In this document: positions 45,806 through 55,544 of the stretch, one piece after another
Numbering within the stretch: position 1 is the stretch's first letter
Layout of the letters: each line of letters opens with the position of its first letter
Assembly: GCF_002149015.1 (NCBI RefSeq)
Contig: NZ_NGFO01000004.1
Span: 1 to 64,000 of the forward strand
Origin: Gordonia lacunae
Lineage (GTDB): Bacteria > Actinomycetota > Actinomycetes > Mycobacteriales > Mycobacteriaceae
DNA length: 64,000 bases
Reading direction: 5' to 3'
The notes under the pieces: generated by a model
What the model saw: the letters and a program-made list of their open reading frames with translations, nothing else
Told to the model about the DNA's origin: nothing
Databases searched by the model: none
Translations under genes and position numbers: made by a program

Positions 45806-46468
45806 CTAGCCCGCGAGAAGCGCGACGATGGCCTTGGCCAGTCCTCGACGTGCCAGTTGCTGGTCCTGGAAGCTGCCCAGCTGCTTCTCCGACACCAGGC
45901 CGCGCATGGCGCCGGGCAGGAACGCCGCGACTTCACGAACCCGCTCCGGATCGATGTCGAGGTCGGCGAAAGCACGCTGACACGAGTCGATCCAGGACGG
46001 TCCCCAGGAGGCGAATTCGGCGGCGGTCTTGGGGAACAGACGACGCAGCTCGTCCGGGTCCCGCGGCAGCGCCGCCCTCAGGGTTTCGATCGCCCGCGAC
46101 TCGGGCGCGGTCAGTCCGTCGTACATGAGGTCGACGATGGCCGCGACCCGCTCCGCCAGCGGCGCTTCGGGTTTCACGCTCACCGGCAGGTCGCCGCGAT
46201 GCTCCGCGGTCCGGTGCAGCACGGCCGCCCACAGGCCGTCGATGTCGTCGAACTGGTACTTGATGGCGCCCCACGTCGCGCCGATGTCCTTCGCGATCCG
46301 GTTGCCCGACACCGACGCGGGATCGCCCGTTGCCAGCGAGACGAGAGCGGCGTCGAGCATCGCGTCGCGCGTCGCCTGGCCGCGCTTGTTCACCCGCCTC
46401 GGGACGCCCGGAGTCCCGCCGGCGTCCGCGGACCGGGTGTCGGAGGCGCGGGAGTCACCGGAGGCCAT
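45806..46468 (-). CDS. TetR-family repressor
   Basis: 220 residues. The HTH is at about residues 30-75 (AMLDAALVSLATGDPASVSGNRIAKDIGATWGAIKYQFDDIDGLW). C-terminal ligand domain. It is divergent from the hydrolase-Rieske-reductase run; candidate operators in the gap are listed at 46655 and 46708. Effector unknown. Confidence 0.9.
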   Translation of the reverse strand: MASGDSRASDTRSADAGGTPGVPRRVNKRGQATRDAMLDAALVSLATGDPASVSGNRIAKDIGATWGAIKYQFDDIDGLWAAVLHRTAEHRGDLPVSVKPEAPLAERVAAIVDLMYDGLTAPESRAIETLRAALPRDPDELRRLFPKTAAEFASWGPSWIDSCQRAFADLDIDPERVREVAAFLPGAMRGLVSEKQLGSFQDQQLARRGLAKAIVALLAG

Positions 46469-46654
46469 GGCTGCCGATCGTAGTCGGTGCCGTTCCCGGC
46501 CACGACGCTCCGCCGACGCCCTGACCGGCGGGATGTTTGACGATCGTTCGTTCGGCTACCCGTCCGATCACCCGATGGCGACGAAGAGCGGACGACCATC
46601 AGACGAGCAGGCATCCGGCCGGTTCGAGACAACCCGACATATGGCACAAACCGT

Positions 46655-46665
46655 GTTTCCGAAAC
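46655..46665. promoter_or_regulatory. Short palindrome GTTTC-C-GAAAC
   Basis: Perfect 5-bp arms about one base, in the TetR/hydrolase gap, inside a larger imperfect inverted repeat (GTGTTTCC with GGAACAC). A candidate operator, not specific enough to assign. Confidence 0.4.
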
Positions 46666-46707
46666 CCAAGGAACACACCGCATGGATTTGTATCATCAAG
46701 GTCTCCT

Positions 46708-46721
46708 GTGACACCTGTCAC
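46708..46721. promoter_or_regulatory. Palindrome GTGACA-CC-TGTCAC
   Basis: Perfect 6-bp arms with a 2-bp spacer, 24 bp upstream of the hydrolase ATG and 13 bp upstream of its AGGAGG. A good position for repression of the catabolic operon by the divergent TetR. Confidence 0.55.
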
Positions 46722-46744
46722 GAGGCGGGGGCGAGGAGGACGAC

Positions 46745-47770
46745 ATGATTTCCACCGGTGTACTGGGTTCGGCCCGACACACGCTGGCCGGTTTCTCGCC
46801 GGCCGAGGCACGTCGGCGGCTACGCAACAGGGTGTACGTGGACGCCCTCTTCAACAGCCGCGAACCCGAACGGACCTCCTGGGCGGTCACCGACGACGGC
46901 GCACGGCTGCGCGTCGTGCACCACGGCCCGGCGAACGCACCCGTTCTGATCCTCGTGCACGGCTGGTCGTGCTGCGTCGAGTACTGGAATCCACAGGTCA
47001 ACGCGCTCGCCGAGCGCTACCACGTGATCGCCTACGATCAGCGCGGTCATGGCGAGAGCACCTGGGGCCACCGGAAATTCGATGCCGACGTCCTGGCCGA
47101 CGATCTGTCCGCCGTGGTCTCCCAGACGGTCCCCGACACTTCCAAGGCGGTCTTCGTCGGCCACAGCATGGGCGGCATCACCCTGCAGGCATGGGCGCAC
47201 CGGCACCGCGACCAGGCCGAGTCACGCGCCGCGGCCATGATTCTCGCCAACACCACCTGGGGCGGAATCGCGACGGAGAGCCGCGTGCTGCCGCTCGTGA
47301 ACGGTCCGATCAAGGCACCGCTCTGGCTCCTGCAGATGGCGTTGTCGGTGCCGATCCCGTTTCCCGGCGACCGTCTCACCCGGAGCCTCATCCGCCACCG
47401 CGTGTTGAACGGCCGGTCGGCGACCATCGACCACGCCGCGTTCGTCCTCGCGATGACCCGCTCGTGCACACCGAGCTCGCGCGCCAAGGCCGCGGTCGCG
47501 CTCCTCCAACTGGCGATGGGACCCACCGGCGCGGAGGCGATCTCGGTACCGACGACCGTGATCGGCGGTCGGCACGACCTCCTCCTCCCCCATGCGATGA
47601 CCCAACGCATCGCGCATGCACTGTCCATCCGCGGCCAGCTCGACCGCCTCGTCGTCCTCGACACCGGGCACGCGTCGAACATCGAGGCCGCCGACGACTT
47701 CACGGCCGAGATCCATCGGGTGATGGATGCGGCGTCGCCGACTCCCGAACTGGTCGAAACCGCCAGCTGA
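46745..47770 (+). CDS. Alpha/beta hydrolase
   Basis: 341 residues. HGWSCCVEYW gives the oxyanion loop, GHSMGG holds the nucleophile and DTGHASN the His. An epoxide hydrolase/haloperoxidase-like fold, with a cap region in the middle. AGGAGG is 5 nt before the ATG, a very strong site. First gene of a hydrolase-Rieske-reductase run. In this context ring-ester or lactone cleavage is plausible. Confidence 0.9.
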   Translation: MISTGVLGSARHTLAGFSPAEARRRLRNRVYVDALFNSREPERTSWAVTDDGARLRVVHHGPANAPVLILVHGWSCCVEYWNPQVNALAERYHVIAYDQRGHGESTWGHRKFDADVLADDLSAVVSQTVPDTSKAVFVGHSMGGITLQAWAHRHRDQAESRAAAMILANTTWGGIATESRVLPLVNGPIKAPLWLLQMALSVPIPFPGDRLTRSLIRHRVLNGRSATIDHAAFVLAMTRSCTPSSRAKAAVALLQLAMGPTGAEAISVPTTVIGGRHDLLLPHAMTQRIAHALSIRGQLDRLVVLDTGHASNIEAADDFTAEIHRVMDAASPTPELVETAS

Positions 47771-47834
47771 CCTGGCACGACACTTTTCATAGAACCCTCT
47801 TGCATTCTGGGTCCGGGGGACCTACCGTTGCCGC

Positions 47835-48929
47835 ATGGCGAGAACGCCCCTGTCGATGACACCCACTGGCTGGTTTCAGGTCGCCTGGTGCTCCGAGATC
47901 GCTGTCGGAGCCGTCCACACGATGAAGTACTTCGGCCGCGAGATGGTCGCCTGGCGATCCCGCTCCGGTGCGGTCTCCGTCTTCGATGCCTACTGCGAAC
48001 ACCTCGGCGCCCATCTCGGGCACGGCGGCCACGTCGACGGCGAGAACCTGGTGTGTCCGTTCCACGGCTGGGAGTGGAACCGCGAGGGGCGCAACGTGTG
48101 CATCCCGTACGAGAAACACCCCAACCGGGGACGCCGCATCCGCAGCTACCCCGTCCTCGAACGCAACGAGGCAGTCTGGATCTGGCACGACACCGACGGT
48201 CGCCCACCATATTTCGATGTTCCCGACATCTTCGGCGACTTCGGCGACGACAGCACCGCGGCCGACTACTATCCGCCGGTCCCCGCGGCCACCCTGTTCC
48301 GGCCGGGACTCGAGATCCATCCGCAGTACATCATGGAGAACGGCGTCGACTTCGCCCACTTCACGTTCGTCCACAAGACCCCGTTCATGCCGGAGTTCAC
48401 GAGGCACGACTTCGACGGCCCGGTGTCCCACGTCGACTTCACGATCGCCTTCGACGAGGGCGCGACGCTCGAGAACGCCACCAGCGGAGTCGAATCCATC
48501 AATGCCGGATTGGGCTGTTCGGTCACGAAGAGCTGGGGCATGGTCGACAATCGCACGATGCCGGCGGTCACCCCGGTCGACGAGCACACCTCCGACGTCC
48601 GGTTCACCGTGTGGATCGGCCGCAAACCGGGCGAGGAGACCGGCGAGATCACCCGCTACGGCACCGTCATGGCCGATCTCGTCATCGAGCAGTTCGCCGC
48701 TGACATCGACATCTGGGCACACCAGCGCTACTCCGACCCGCCCGCCCTGTCCCGCAAAGAGTTCGAAGGCTTCACCGCCCTTCGGAAGTGGGCGCGCCAG
48801 TTCTATCCCGACGGCGGGCCCGACGGCGCCGACCCGTCCGCACCGAGCGGCGCCGTGCCCTCGCCGGAGGAGTTCGTCCGCATCCGCCGATCCGAGCTCG
48901 ACGCGCTGCGCGCCGCCGCGCAGCCCTGA
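47835..48929 (+). CDS. Rieske non-haem iron oxygenase
   Basis: 364 residues. The Rieske cluster is CEHLGAH (Cys, His) and CPFHGW (Cys, His). The catalytic iron site lies in ENGVDFAHFTFVHKT (Asp/His/His). Members such as the 3-ketosteroid 9-alpha-hydroxylase KshA have this layout and need a separate ferredoxin reductase, not present here. Substrate probably a steroid, terpene or other cyclic compound; not decided. 64 bp behind the hydrolase. Confidence 0.93.
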   Translation: MARTPLSMTPTGWFQVAWCSEIAVGAVHTMKYFGREMVAWRSRSGAVSVFDAYCEHLGAHLGHGGHVDGENLVCPFHGWEWNREGRNVCIPYEKHPNRGRRIRSYPVLERNEAVWIWHDTDGRPPYFDVPDIFGDFGDDSTAADYYPPVPAATLFRPGLEIHPQYIMENGVDFAHFTFVHKTPFMPEFTRHDFDGPVSHVDFTIAFDEGATLENATSGVESINAGLGCSVTKSWGMVDNRTMPAVTPVDEHTSDVRFTVWIGRKPGEETGEITRYGTVMADLVIEQFAADIDIWAHQRYSDPPALSRKEFEGFTALRKWARQFYPDGGPDGADPSAPSGAVPSPEEFVRIRRSELDALRAAAQP

Positions 48930-48959
48930 CCGGAACTGCTTCCGCCGAAAGGATCTGTC

Positions 48960-50045
48960 ATGACCGCCTCCCCACGTATCCGCGTCTTCCAAGTCGCCAC
49001 CGGAAACCTCGGCACCGAGATGATCGGACGCATCCAGTCGCATCCGGACCTCGAACTGGTCGGCCTGCACTGCTATACGCCCGACAAGATCGGCCGGGAT
49101 GCCGGTGAGATCGTCGGCATCGATCCGGTCGGGGTGACCGCGACCGGCACGGTCGAGGAGATCATCGCCGCCCGTCCGGATGTCCTCACGTTCCACGGCG
49201 TCTTCCCCGACGAGGATCTCTACGTCAGAGTTCTCGAGGCCGGGATCAACGTCGTCACCACCGCGGACTGGATCACCGGGTTCCACCGCGACACCAACCA
49301 TCCGCACCAGTCCGGGCGCAAGGTCAGCGAGGTCATCGCCGAGGCCTGCGAGCGCGGTGGCGCCACCTTCTACGGCACCGGCATGAATCCCGGTCTGGCA
49401 CAGATCCTCGGGATCGTGCACACCGCCGACGTGGCCGACATCGAGAACGTCACGGTGATCGAATCCGTCGACGTCTCCTGCCACCATTCCGTCGACACGT
49501 GGAAGGCGGTCGGATACGGCCTGCCCGTCGACGACCCGAGTATCCCCGACTCGCTGTACAAGTACACCGCGGTGTTCGCAGACTCGGTCTACCTGATGGC
49601 CGACGCCTTCGATCTCGAACTCGACGAGGTGACCTTCTCCTACGAGCTGGGCGCCTGCACCAAGGACGTCGACCTCGGCTGGTATCAGCTCCCGCAGGGC
49701 TCACTCGGCGGCAGCTACATCAAGTACCAGGGCATGGTCGACGGCGTGGCGCGCGTCGAATCGCATCTCGAATGGCAGATGACACCGCACACCGATCCGT
49801 CGTGGAACATCCAGGCCTGCTACATCACCCAGGTGACCGGCGACCCGAACATCTACTCCAAGCACATGATCTTCCCGCGCAAGGGTTTCGACCTCTCCAA
49901 TCCGGAGAACTTCGCGTCCATCGGCATGACCGTCACCGGACTCCCGGCCCTCAACTCGATCACGTCGGTCGTCGCGGCGGCACCGGGAATCGTGACGAGC
50001 GCCGATCTCCCCTTGCGCTCGTTCGCGGGACGGTTCGCGATCTGA
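48960..50045 (+). CDS. Dihydrodipicolinate-reductase-like NAD(P)-binding protein
   Basis: 361 residues. The Rossmann opening (RIRVFQVATGNLGTEMIGRIQSHPDLELVGLHCYTPDKIG) and VTTADWITGFHRDT resemble DapB-type reductases, but it is longer and does not carry the lysine-pathway motif. Mycobacteria have many such proteins beside degradation genes. Probably an oxidoreductase of the same pathway as the Rieske enzyme. Confidence 0.83.
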   Translation: MTASPRIRVFQVATGNLGTEMIGRIQSHPDLELVGLHCYTPDKIGRDAGEIVGIDPVGVTATGTVEEIIAARPDVLTFHGVFPDEDLYVRVLEAGINVVTTADWITGFHRDTNHPHQSGRKVSEVIAEACERGGATFYGTGMNPGLAQILGIVHTADVADIENVTVIESVDVSCHHSVDTWKAVGYGLPVDDPSIPDSLYKYTAVFADSVYLMADAFDLELDEVTFSYELGACTKDVDLGWYQLPQGSLGGSYIKYQGMVDGVARVESHLEWQMTPHTDPSWNIQACYITQVTGDPNIYSKHMIFPRKGFDLSNPENFASIGMTVTGLPALNSITSVVAAAPGIVTSADLPLRSFAGRFAI

Positions 50046-50052
50046 CACGAAG

Positions 50053-50985
50053 TCAACCGAGGTCGATGGTCACCCCGGTGAGTTCGGCACCGACGTCCCA
50101 CAACCGCGCGGCGACGTCGCCGTCCTTCGCCTTCACCGACGGCTCCACCAGCACGGGTGGGCCGGCGAGTCCGAGGCTGCCGACCGGACCGTAGTATTCG
50201 CCACCCTCCGCCTTCGGATCGGTGGCCGCACGAAGGACGGGCAGGGCGCCGTCGGGCGGATCCATGATGAACCGGTCGGTGAGCCAGCGCAGCGACGGCG
50301 CGTGGTAGGCCCACTGGAGGAACCGGCTCTGCTCGCGCATCACCCCGGTCCGGGTGCCCCCGGGGTGGGCCGCCAGCGAGATCGCCGACACCTCAGCGCT
50401 TCTCATCCGGCGGTCGAGTTCCATCGCGAACAGCATCTGGGCGAGCTTGGCGCGCGAGTACGCACCCGCACTGCTGAAGGTCCGGTCCATCGGCAGGTCG
50501 TCGAAGTCGATGGCCCCCGCGCGGTGAGCATGACTCCCCACGGTGACCACGCGCGCCGACTCCGCGGCCAGCAGGCGATCGGCCAGCAGACCGGTCAGCG
50601 CGTAGTGGCCCAGATAGTTTGTGCCGAAATCCATCTCGAATCCGTCGGGCGTCAGTTCGCGACGCGCCCGCATCACCCCGGCATTGTTGACCAGCATGTC
50701 GATCCGTGGATGATGCCGCCGGATCTCAGCGGCGGCGGCACGGACGGAATCCAGACTCGCGAGGTCGAGATCGACGATCTCCAGCTCCGCCCCGGGGACC
50801 TTGCCGACGATGTCGTCGCGGGCCTCCACCGAGGTCTGGGGATTGCGGCAGGCGAGCACGACACGCGCGCCCAGCGTCGCCAACCCGAGCGCGATCTCGC
50901 GTCCGATCCCCGAATTCGCGCCGGTCACCACCGCGACCCGTCCGGTCTGCGGCGGCGCGTCGGCCAACGTCCACCCCGACTTCAC
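50053..50985 (-). CDS. Short-chain dehydrogenase/reductase
   Basis: 310 residues. TGANSGIG binds NAD(P), NNAGVM is the family Asn motif and the catalytic YSRAK (Tyr, Lys) is present. Resembles retinol/WW-domain oxidoreductase-like SDRs. The GTG at 50985 is chosen because GGAGGGGG is 8 nt upstream; the frame extends to 51033 but crosses a perfect palindrome that looks like an operator. Convergent with the DapB-like gene, 7 bp apart. Confidence 0.88.
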   Translation of the reverse strand: MKSGWTLADAPPQTGRVAVVTGANSGIGREIALGLATLGARVVLACRNPQTSVEARDDIVGKVPGAELEIVDLDLASLDSVRAAAAEIRRHHPRIDMLVNNAGVMRARRELTPDGFEMDFGTNYLGHYALTGLLADRLLAAESARVVTVGSHAHRAGAIDFDDLPMDRTFSSAGAYSRAKLAQMLFAMELDRRMRSAEVSAISLAAHPGGTRTGVMREQSRFLQWAYHAPSLRWLTDRFIMDPPDGALPVLRAATDPKAEGGEYYGPVGSLGLAGPPVLVEPSVKAKDGDVAARLWDVGAELTGVTIDLG

Positions 50986-51008
50986 ATCTGCCCCCTCCGG
51001 CGCCGACT

Positions 51009-51027
51009 CGAACGACGATGTCGTTCG
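51009..51027. promoter_or_regulatory. Palindrome CGAACGAC-GAT-GTCGTTCG
   Basis: Perfect 8-bp arms about a 3-bp spacer, 24 bp upstream of the preferred SDR start. Typical size for a TetR or LysR-type operator. Lies between the StyA-like stop and the SDR start. Confidence 0.6.
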
Positions 51028-51139
51028 TATCACACCACGGGTGTCGCTTTCGGGCGGGGCGTCCGATTCGAGTGCACCTGAACGACCGCACCCCGCCGTC
51101 CGAGAGCCGGGCGGCGAGGTGCGGGAGGCGGTGAGCGGG

Positions 51140-52498
51140 TCAGGCGCTCACGGCCGCCGGGGTGGCGCTGCTGAACTGTCCGGCCGGCGCGAAGCGGGCG
51201 AGGACCTCGTCGTGCGGCTCTCCGGCCACCGCAGCGATGAAGCCCTCCACGTCCTCGCGGGTCCGCAGACCGAGCAGCGGATTCGGTTCGGAGAGCAGAC
51301 CGAACAGGGCCGACGCGATGGCGGGACTGACGGCGGCAGCCGGAAACGACAACTCCAGGTGGGTCGCATAGTCGGGATCGCCCAGGTAGAGCCGGGTGAC
51401 CTCGACCGCGGCCCGTCCGCGCCGTTCCCAGTGCTTCTCGAACTCCGCTGACAGCCACTCGGCGGTGAACTCGCCCTCGTGGTCCCGAGCGGCCTTCACG
51501 AGTTCGGCGACCTGGATCAGCGAGTTCTGCGCACCCTGTCCCGCCACCGGGTCGACGGCGATCGCGGTGTCACCGATCGCCGCGACCGGATGCCCGCCCG
51601 CCGTGGTGGCGACGGCCTGCCGCACGGTCGGGGTGACCGCGCCCTTGAGCCACGACACCGGATCGGACTCGATGACCTGCAGTCGATCGATGACCGGCGC
51701 ATCCTCCGGGAAGAACTCGGCGAAGATGCCGGCGATCGTCTGCCGGGCCGAGACCGCGTCGTGGACGTCGTCGATCCGGGCCGCCCACGCCCCGTCGGGC
51801 TTGGCGAAGACGATGAACGACCACGTCGGTCCGGCGTCCTTGTGCAGGAACGGACCGACGAAGATCTCGCCGTTCTGCGCGTCCAGATTGAACAGCGAGT
51901 GGTCGCCGCCCGCGCTGCTGCGGTAGGCGAAGGACTCGGGGCCGTGGTCGACGCCGGTGAGGGTGACCTGCAGCAGACGACGCTGGGGTTCCCGGTAATG
52001 CGTGCGCGACTCGTCGACCGGGAAGAGCGTCGACAGGCCGCCCTTGCCGGTGGCGACCAGGGTGATGTCGGCGTCGGCGGCGATCGCGTCGAGACGGTCG
52101 AGGCCGATCTGTCCGACCTCGAATCGGCCGCCGCGGTCCAGGAATCGGGCAAGACGGTCGTCGGCGCGCAGGCGGAGGTCGACCGCCTGGGCGACGTAGC
52201 CGTAATCCGGGTTGAACTCGAGGACCGCCGCGCGCTCGTCGCCGCTGCCCGAGTACAGGCGCGCGCTGATGCCGGTCGTGTTGCTGACCTCGTACAGGTC
52301 CTCGATGATCTCGGCATCCCACTCGCGGGACTTGCCGAACAGGACGCCGACACCGGTCGGCGGCACCTTGTCGCGCAACGACTCGCGGTCCCGGTCGCTG
52401 TAGAGCGTGACGTCGAACCCGGCGTCGACGAAGCCGAGTGCCGCACTGGTCCCGGCCAGCCCGGCCCCGATGATCGCAACCGATCGTCGTGCTGTCAT
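51140..52498 (-). CDS. StyA-like FAD monooxygenase
   Basis: 452 residues. The FAD Rossmann motif is IIGAGLAGTSAAL. The C-terminal half with AAIGDTAIAVDPVAGQGAQNS is the GD/P-type signature of group E styrene and indole monooxygenases, which use reduced FAD from a reductase (StyB) not seen here. It epoxidises alkenes or sulfoxidises in known members. Substrate unknown. Same strand as the SDR, 155 bp away, and may be in its transcription unit. Confidence 0.88.
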   Translation of the reverse strand: MTARRSVAIIGAGLAGTSAALGFVDAGFDVTLYSDRDRESLRDKVPPTGVGVLFGKSREWDAEIIEDLYEVSNTTGISARLYSGSGDERAAVLEFNPDYGYVAQAVDLRLRADDRLARFLDRGGRFEVGQIGLDRLDAIAADADITLVATGKGGLSTLFPVDESRTHYREPQRRLLQVTLTGVDHGPESFAYRSSAGGDHSLFNLDAQNGEIFVGPFLHKDAGPTWSFIVFAKPDGAWAARIDDVHDAVSARQTIAGIFAEFFPEDAPVIDRLQVIESDPVSWLKGAVTPTVRQAVATTAGGHPVAAIGDTAIAVDPVAGQGAQNSLIQVAELVKAARDHEGEFTAEWLSAEFEKHWERRGRAAVEVTRLYLGDPDYATHLELSFPAAAVSPAIASALFGLLSEPNPLLGLRTREDVEGFIAAVAGEPHDEVLARFAPAGQFSSATPAAVSA

Positions 52499-52623
52499 GT
52501 AAGAATCTCCCCTGGTTGTCGGCGTGGAATGGCTGCTCGACAGGGTGCCGGGGCGAGTGCTGTGACTGAAGGGTTAGACGCACCGAGAACGAATGGCGTG
52601 CGTCGTAGTGGTCGGGCGGGGCG

Positions 52624-53184
52624 CTACGCGTCGTCGCGCACGCGGAGGTAGCGCTCGTAGATCACCTGGCCGCCGTAGATCCGGGTCTCGGCGAGCTCGA
52701 GCCGAATCGGGTCGGTGACCGGGGGCAGCAACGGTGTACCGCCACCGACGACGACCGGATACCGAAAGATGCGGAATTCATCGACGAACCCGAGTTCGAT
52801 TGCCTGCCAGGCCAAGTCGGCACCACCGATCTCCACGTCGGCGTCCGTCGAGTCCAGTACCGCGGACAGCTCGTCAGCCAGGGAGCCCTGCGCCAGCCGA
52901 GCGTTGCCCTCGACTGTCGTGAGGGTGCGGCTGAAGACCACCTTGGGCAGCGCCGACCAGATGTCGGCGAACGCGGCATCCGCCTCGTTCTCGCGCATCC
53001 GCGGGTCCGGCTCCCACACCAGCATCGTCTCGTAGAGCCGACGGCCGCAGACGAAGGCACCGAGCTCGCCGACCCGCTCGGTGTGGAACGCGAACAGATC
53101 GTCGGCGGGGACCGACCAGTTGAAGTTGCCGTCACGGTCGGAGATGAAGCCGTCCACCGAGACGCCCATCGACAAGAGCAGCAT
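52624..53184 (-). CDS. Dihydrofolate-reductase-like (RibD C-terminal) protein
   Basis: 186 residues. MGVSVDGFISDRDGNFNWSVP and FGRRLYETMLVW-like text (FVCGRRLYETM), then VGGADLAWQAIELGFVDEFRIFRYPVVVGGGTPLL are the DHFR/RibD-C fold. It is not a folate gene; members reduce unknown deaza- or flavin-related substrates. Stand-alone, 125 bp before the StyA-like gene on the same strand. Confidence 0.88.
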   Translation of the reverse strand: MLLLSMGVSVDGFISDRDGNFNWSVPADDLFAFHTERVGELGAFVCGRRLYETMLVWEPDPRMRENEADAAFADIWSALPKVVFSRTLTTVEGNARLAQGSLADELSAVLDSTDADVEIGGADLAWQAIELGFVDEFRIFRYPVVVGGGTPLLPPVTDPIRLELAETRIYGGQVIYERYLRVRDDA

Positions 53185-53324
53185 GCGAGGGATGGTACGA
53201 CGCCATCCCGACGCCCACAGCGACTCCGAGCCGACGGGTGAAACCTACGAGTCTGCTGTGAGGTCCGCCGACACCCCACTCGTGCCAGGATGCGCTCAGG
53301 TGCGGGCAAGTACCATCGCCCTCT

Positions 53325-55541
53325 GTGCGTACGCCCCTGACCGCCGCGACACCTGTCGCGACCCCGAACGAGGACGCCGCGACCGGCAACACCTCCGGGT
53401 ACCGGCTGGACCTGGACGGGCTACGCGGTATCGCGATCGCGCTCGTGGCGATCTTCCACGTCTGGTTCGGCCGGGTGTCCGGCGGCGTCGACGTCTTTCT
53501 CACCCTGTCGGGCTACTTCTTCGTCGCCTCCCTGCTCAAACACGTTCTCGCGACGCAGCCCGCGACGAGTTCCTGGGGCGCGGCGATCAATCCGTGGCCG
53601 CGGTTCTCCCGGCTCCTGCGCCGATTGCTCCCCGCCCTGCTGCTGGTGCTCGCGGTCACCGCCGGACTGATCGCGCTGATCATGCCGACGACCCGATGGG
53701 GACCGCTCGGCGCCGAACTGCAGGCCAGCGCGCTGTACTACCAGAACTGGCACCTCGCGTTCGAGTCGCAGGACTACGCGGCCGCCGACTCCGCCAACAG
53801 CCCGATGCAGCATCTCTGGTCGATGTCGATGCAGGGCCAGTTCTTCGTCCTCACCCTCGTGTGCGCGCTGGCGCTGGGCGCGGTGCTGCGCGCCCTGGGC
53901 CGACGGTTCGCGTTCTTCGCCGACCCCAAGGTGGTCCGTGGTGTCGTCGGGATCGCGCTGGGCGTCGTCGCCCTGGGCTCGTTCGCGTGGGCCAACCACC
54001 GCCACGGGATCAACCAGCCGTTCACCTACTACGACACCGTCGCCCGTCTGTGGGAGCCGCTCGTGGGTGGCCTGCTCGCGGTGTGGATGCCGCGGATCGC
54101 GCTGTCGCGACGGGTGCGCGACCTCATCGGCGTCGTCGCCCTCGGCCTCATCATCACGTGCGGGTGGTGGATCGCCGGCGTCCAGGAGTACCCCGCGGCC
54201 TGGGCCCTCGTGCCGGTCGGTGCGACGCTGCTCCTCATCTGGGTCGGCTCGTCACAGACCGCACCGGTCGATCCGGCAACGACCGCCGGCCAGACCACCA
54301 TCCGTTCCGGGATCAGCCGCGGCCTCGCCCATCCGCGACTCGTGTGGCTCGGCTCGATCGCGTATGCGCTGTACCTGTGGCACTGGCCGCTGCTTATCTT
54401 CTACCTGGCGTGGCGCTATCAGGACGACGTCTCGTGGTTCGAGGGCACCGCCATCCTGGCCGTGTCGGTCCTGCTGGCCTGGCTGACGACCAAGTACGTC
54501 GAGGCGCCGCTGCGTGCGGGGAAGCCGAAGCCGAAGCGGTCCCCGGCGACGGCCGGGGTCGACGACGGGGCACCGCGGCCCGCCCTCCGGAACACCCGCG
54601 GGTACCGGCGCGCGCTCGTCGCGGTACTGGTCGTCATCGGTGTCGCGGCCGGTGCCGCAGCGGTGACCTGGCAGCGCGACGCCGCCAACGCCACCCTCGA
54701 CACCCAGAACCTCGACCCGCGGCTCTACCCCGGTGCACGCGCGTTCCTCGACGGTGCGCCCGTGCCGAACGTGACCGCGCAACCGAGCCCCGACGTCGTC
54801 GACATGGACTGGCCGATCACCTCCTACGACTCGATCATCAGCGGGTGGAAAGACCCGTCGATCAAGGTCGGGTACTACGGCGACGTCGACGCCACCCGGA
54901 CGATCGCTCTCGTCGGCGGCTCGCACGCCGAACAGTGGATCACCGCGCTCGACGCCATCGGCAAACGCCACAACTTCCGCGTGACCACCTACCTCAAGGT
55001 CGGTTGCGCCCTCACCACCGAGCACGTCTTCACCTGGTTCGGCCAGAAGTACTACCAGTGCAACGACTGGTCACGTCGCGTCATGGAGCGGCTCGCCGTC
55101 GACAAACCGGACGTGGTGTTCACCAACAGCACACGCCCCGTCGAGTCCGGCGACGGCGACTACGTCCCCAAGGACTACGAGGAGATCTTCGCCCAGTTCC
55201 GCGACCGCGGGCAGCGCGTCGTCGCGGTCCGCGACAATCCCTGGGCGACCGGACAACTCAAGCCACCGGAGTGCCTCGCCAGCGGCCGCAAACCCGAGGT
55301 GTGCGGCGTTCCCCGCGCCCAGGCGATGGCACCGGCCGACCCCGCGGCCGCGCTCGCCGGCGAGTTCCCCAACATGAGCTTCCTCGACTACACCGACGCC
55401 ATGTGCGACGACCAGTACTGTCCCGCGGTGGTCGGGAACATCTTGGTGTGGCACGACTTCCACCACCTCTCGGCAACCTTCGTCCGTAGCCTCATCCCCG
55501 CCGTCGACGCCGATCTCCAGCGGTCGCTTCACTGGTGGTGA
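53325..55541 (+). CDS. OafA/YrhL-type acyltransferase with SGNH domain
   Basis: 738 residues. Ten or so membrane helices in the first 400 residues with the Acyl_transf_3 pattern (LDGLRGIAIALVAIFHVW, GVDVFLTLSGYFF), then an extracytoplasmic SGNH domain. The SGNH nucleophile lies in VGGSHAEQW and the His in VWHDFHHLSATF. It moves acyl groups on to cell-wall or glycolipid sugars. Starts with GTG. The gene is bounded by the convergent DUF218 gene. Confidence 0.93.
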   Translation: MRTPLTAATPVATPNEDAATGNTSGYRLDLDGLRGIAIALVAIFHVWFGRVSGGVDVFLTLSGYFFVASLLKHVLATQPATSSWGAAINPWPRFSRLLRRLLPALLLVLAVTAGLIALIMPTTRWGPLGAELQASALYYQNWHLAFESQDYAAADSANSPMQHLWSMSMQGQFFVLTLVCALALGAVLRALGRRFAFFADPKVVRGVVGIALGVVALGSFAWANHRHGINQPFTYYDTVARLWEPLVGGLLAVWMPRIALSRRVRDLIGVVALGLIITCGWWIAGVQEYPAAWALVPVGATLLLIWVGSSQTAPVDPATTAGQTTIRSGISRGLAHPRLVWLGSIAYALYLWHWPLLIFYLAWRYQDDVSWFEGTAILAVSVLLAWLTTKYVEAPLRAGKPKPKRSPATAGVDDGAPRPALRNTRGYRRALVAVLVVIGVAAGAAAVTWQRDAANATLDTQNLDPRLYPGARAFLDGAPVPNVTAQPSPDVVDMDWPITSYDSIISGWKDPSIKVGYYGDVDATRTIALVGGSHAEQWITALDAIGKRHNFRVTTYLKVGCALTTEHVFTWFGQKYYQCNDWSRRVMERLAVDKPDVVFTNSTRPVESGDGDYVPKDYEEIFAQFRDRGQRVVAVRDNPWATGQLKPPECLASGRKPEVCGVPRAQAMAPADPAAALAGEFPNMSFLDYTDAMCDDQYCPAVVGNILVWHDFHHLSATFVRSLIPAVDADLQRSLHWW

Positions 55542-55544
55542 GGG

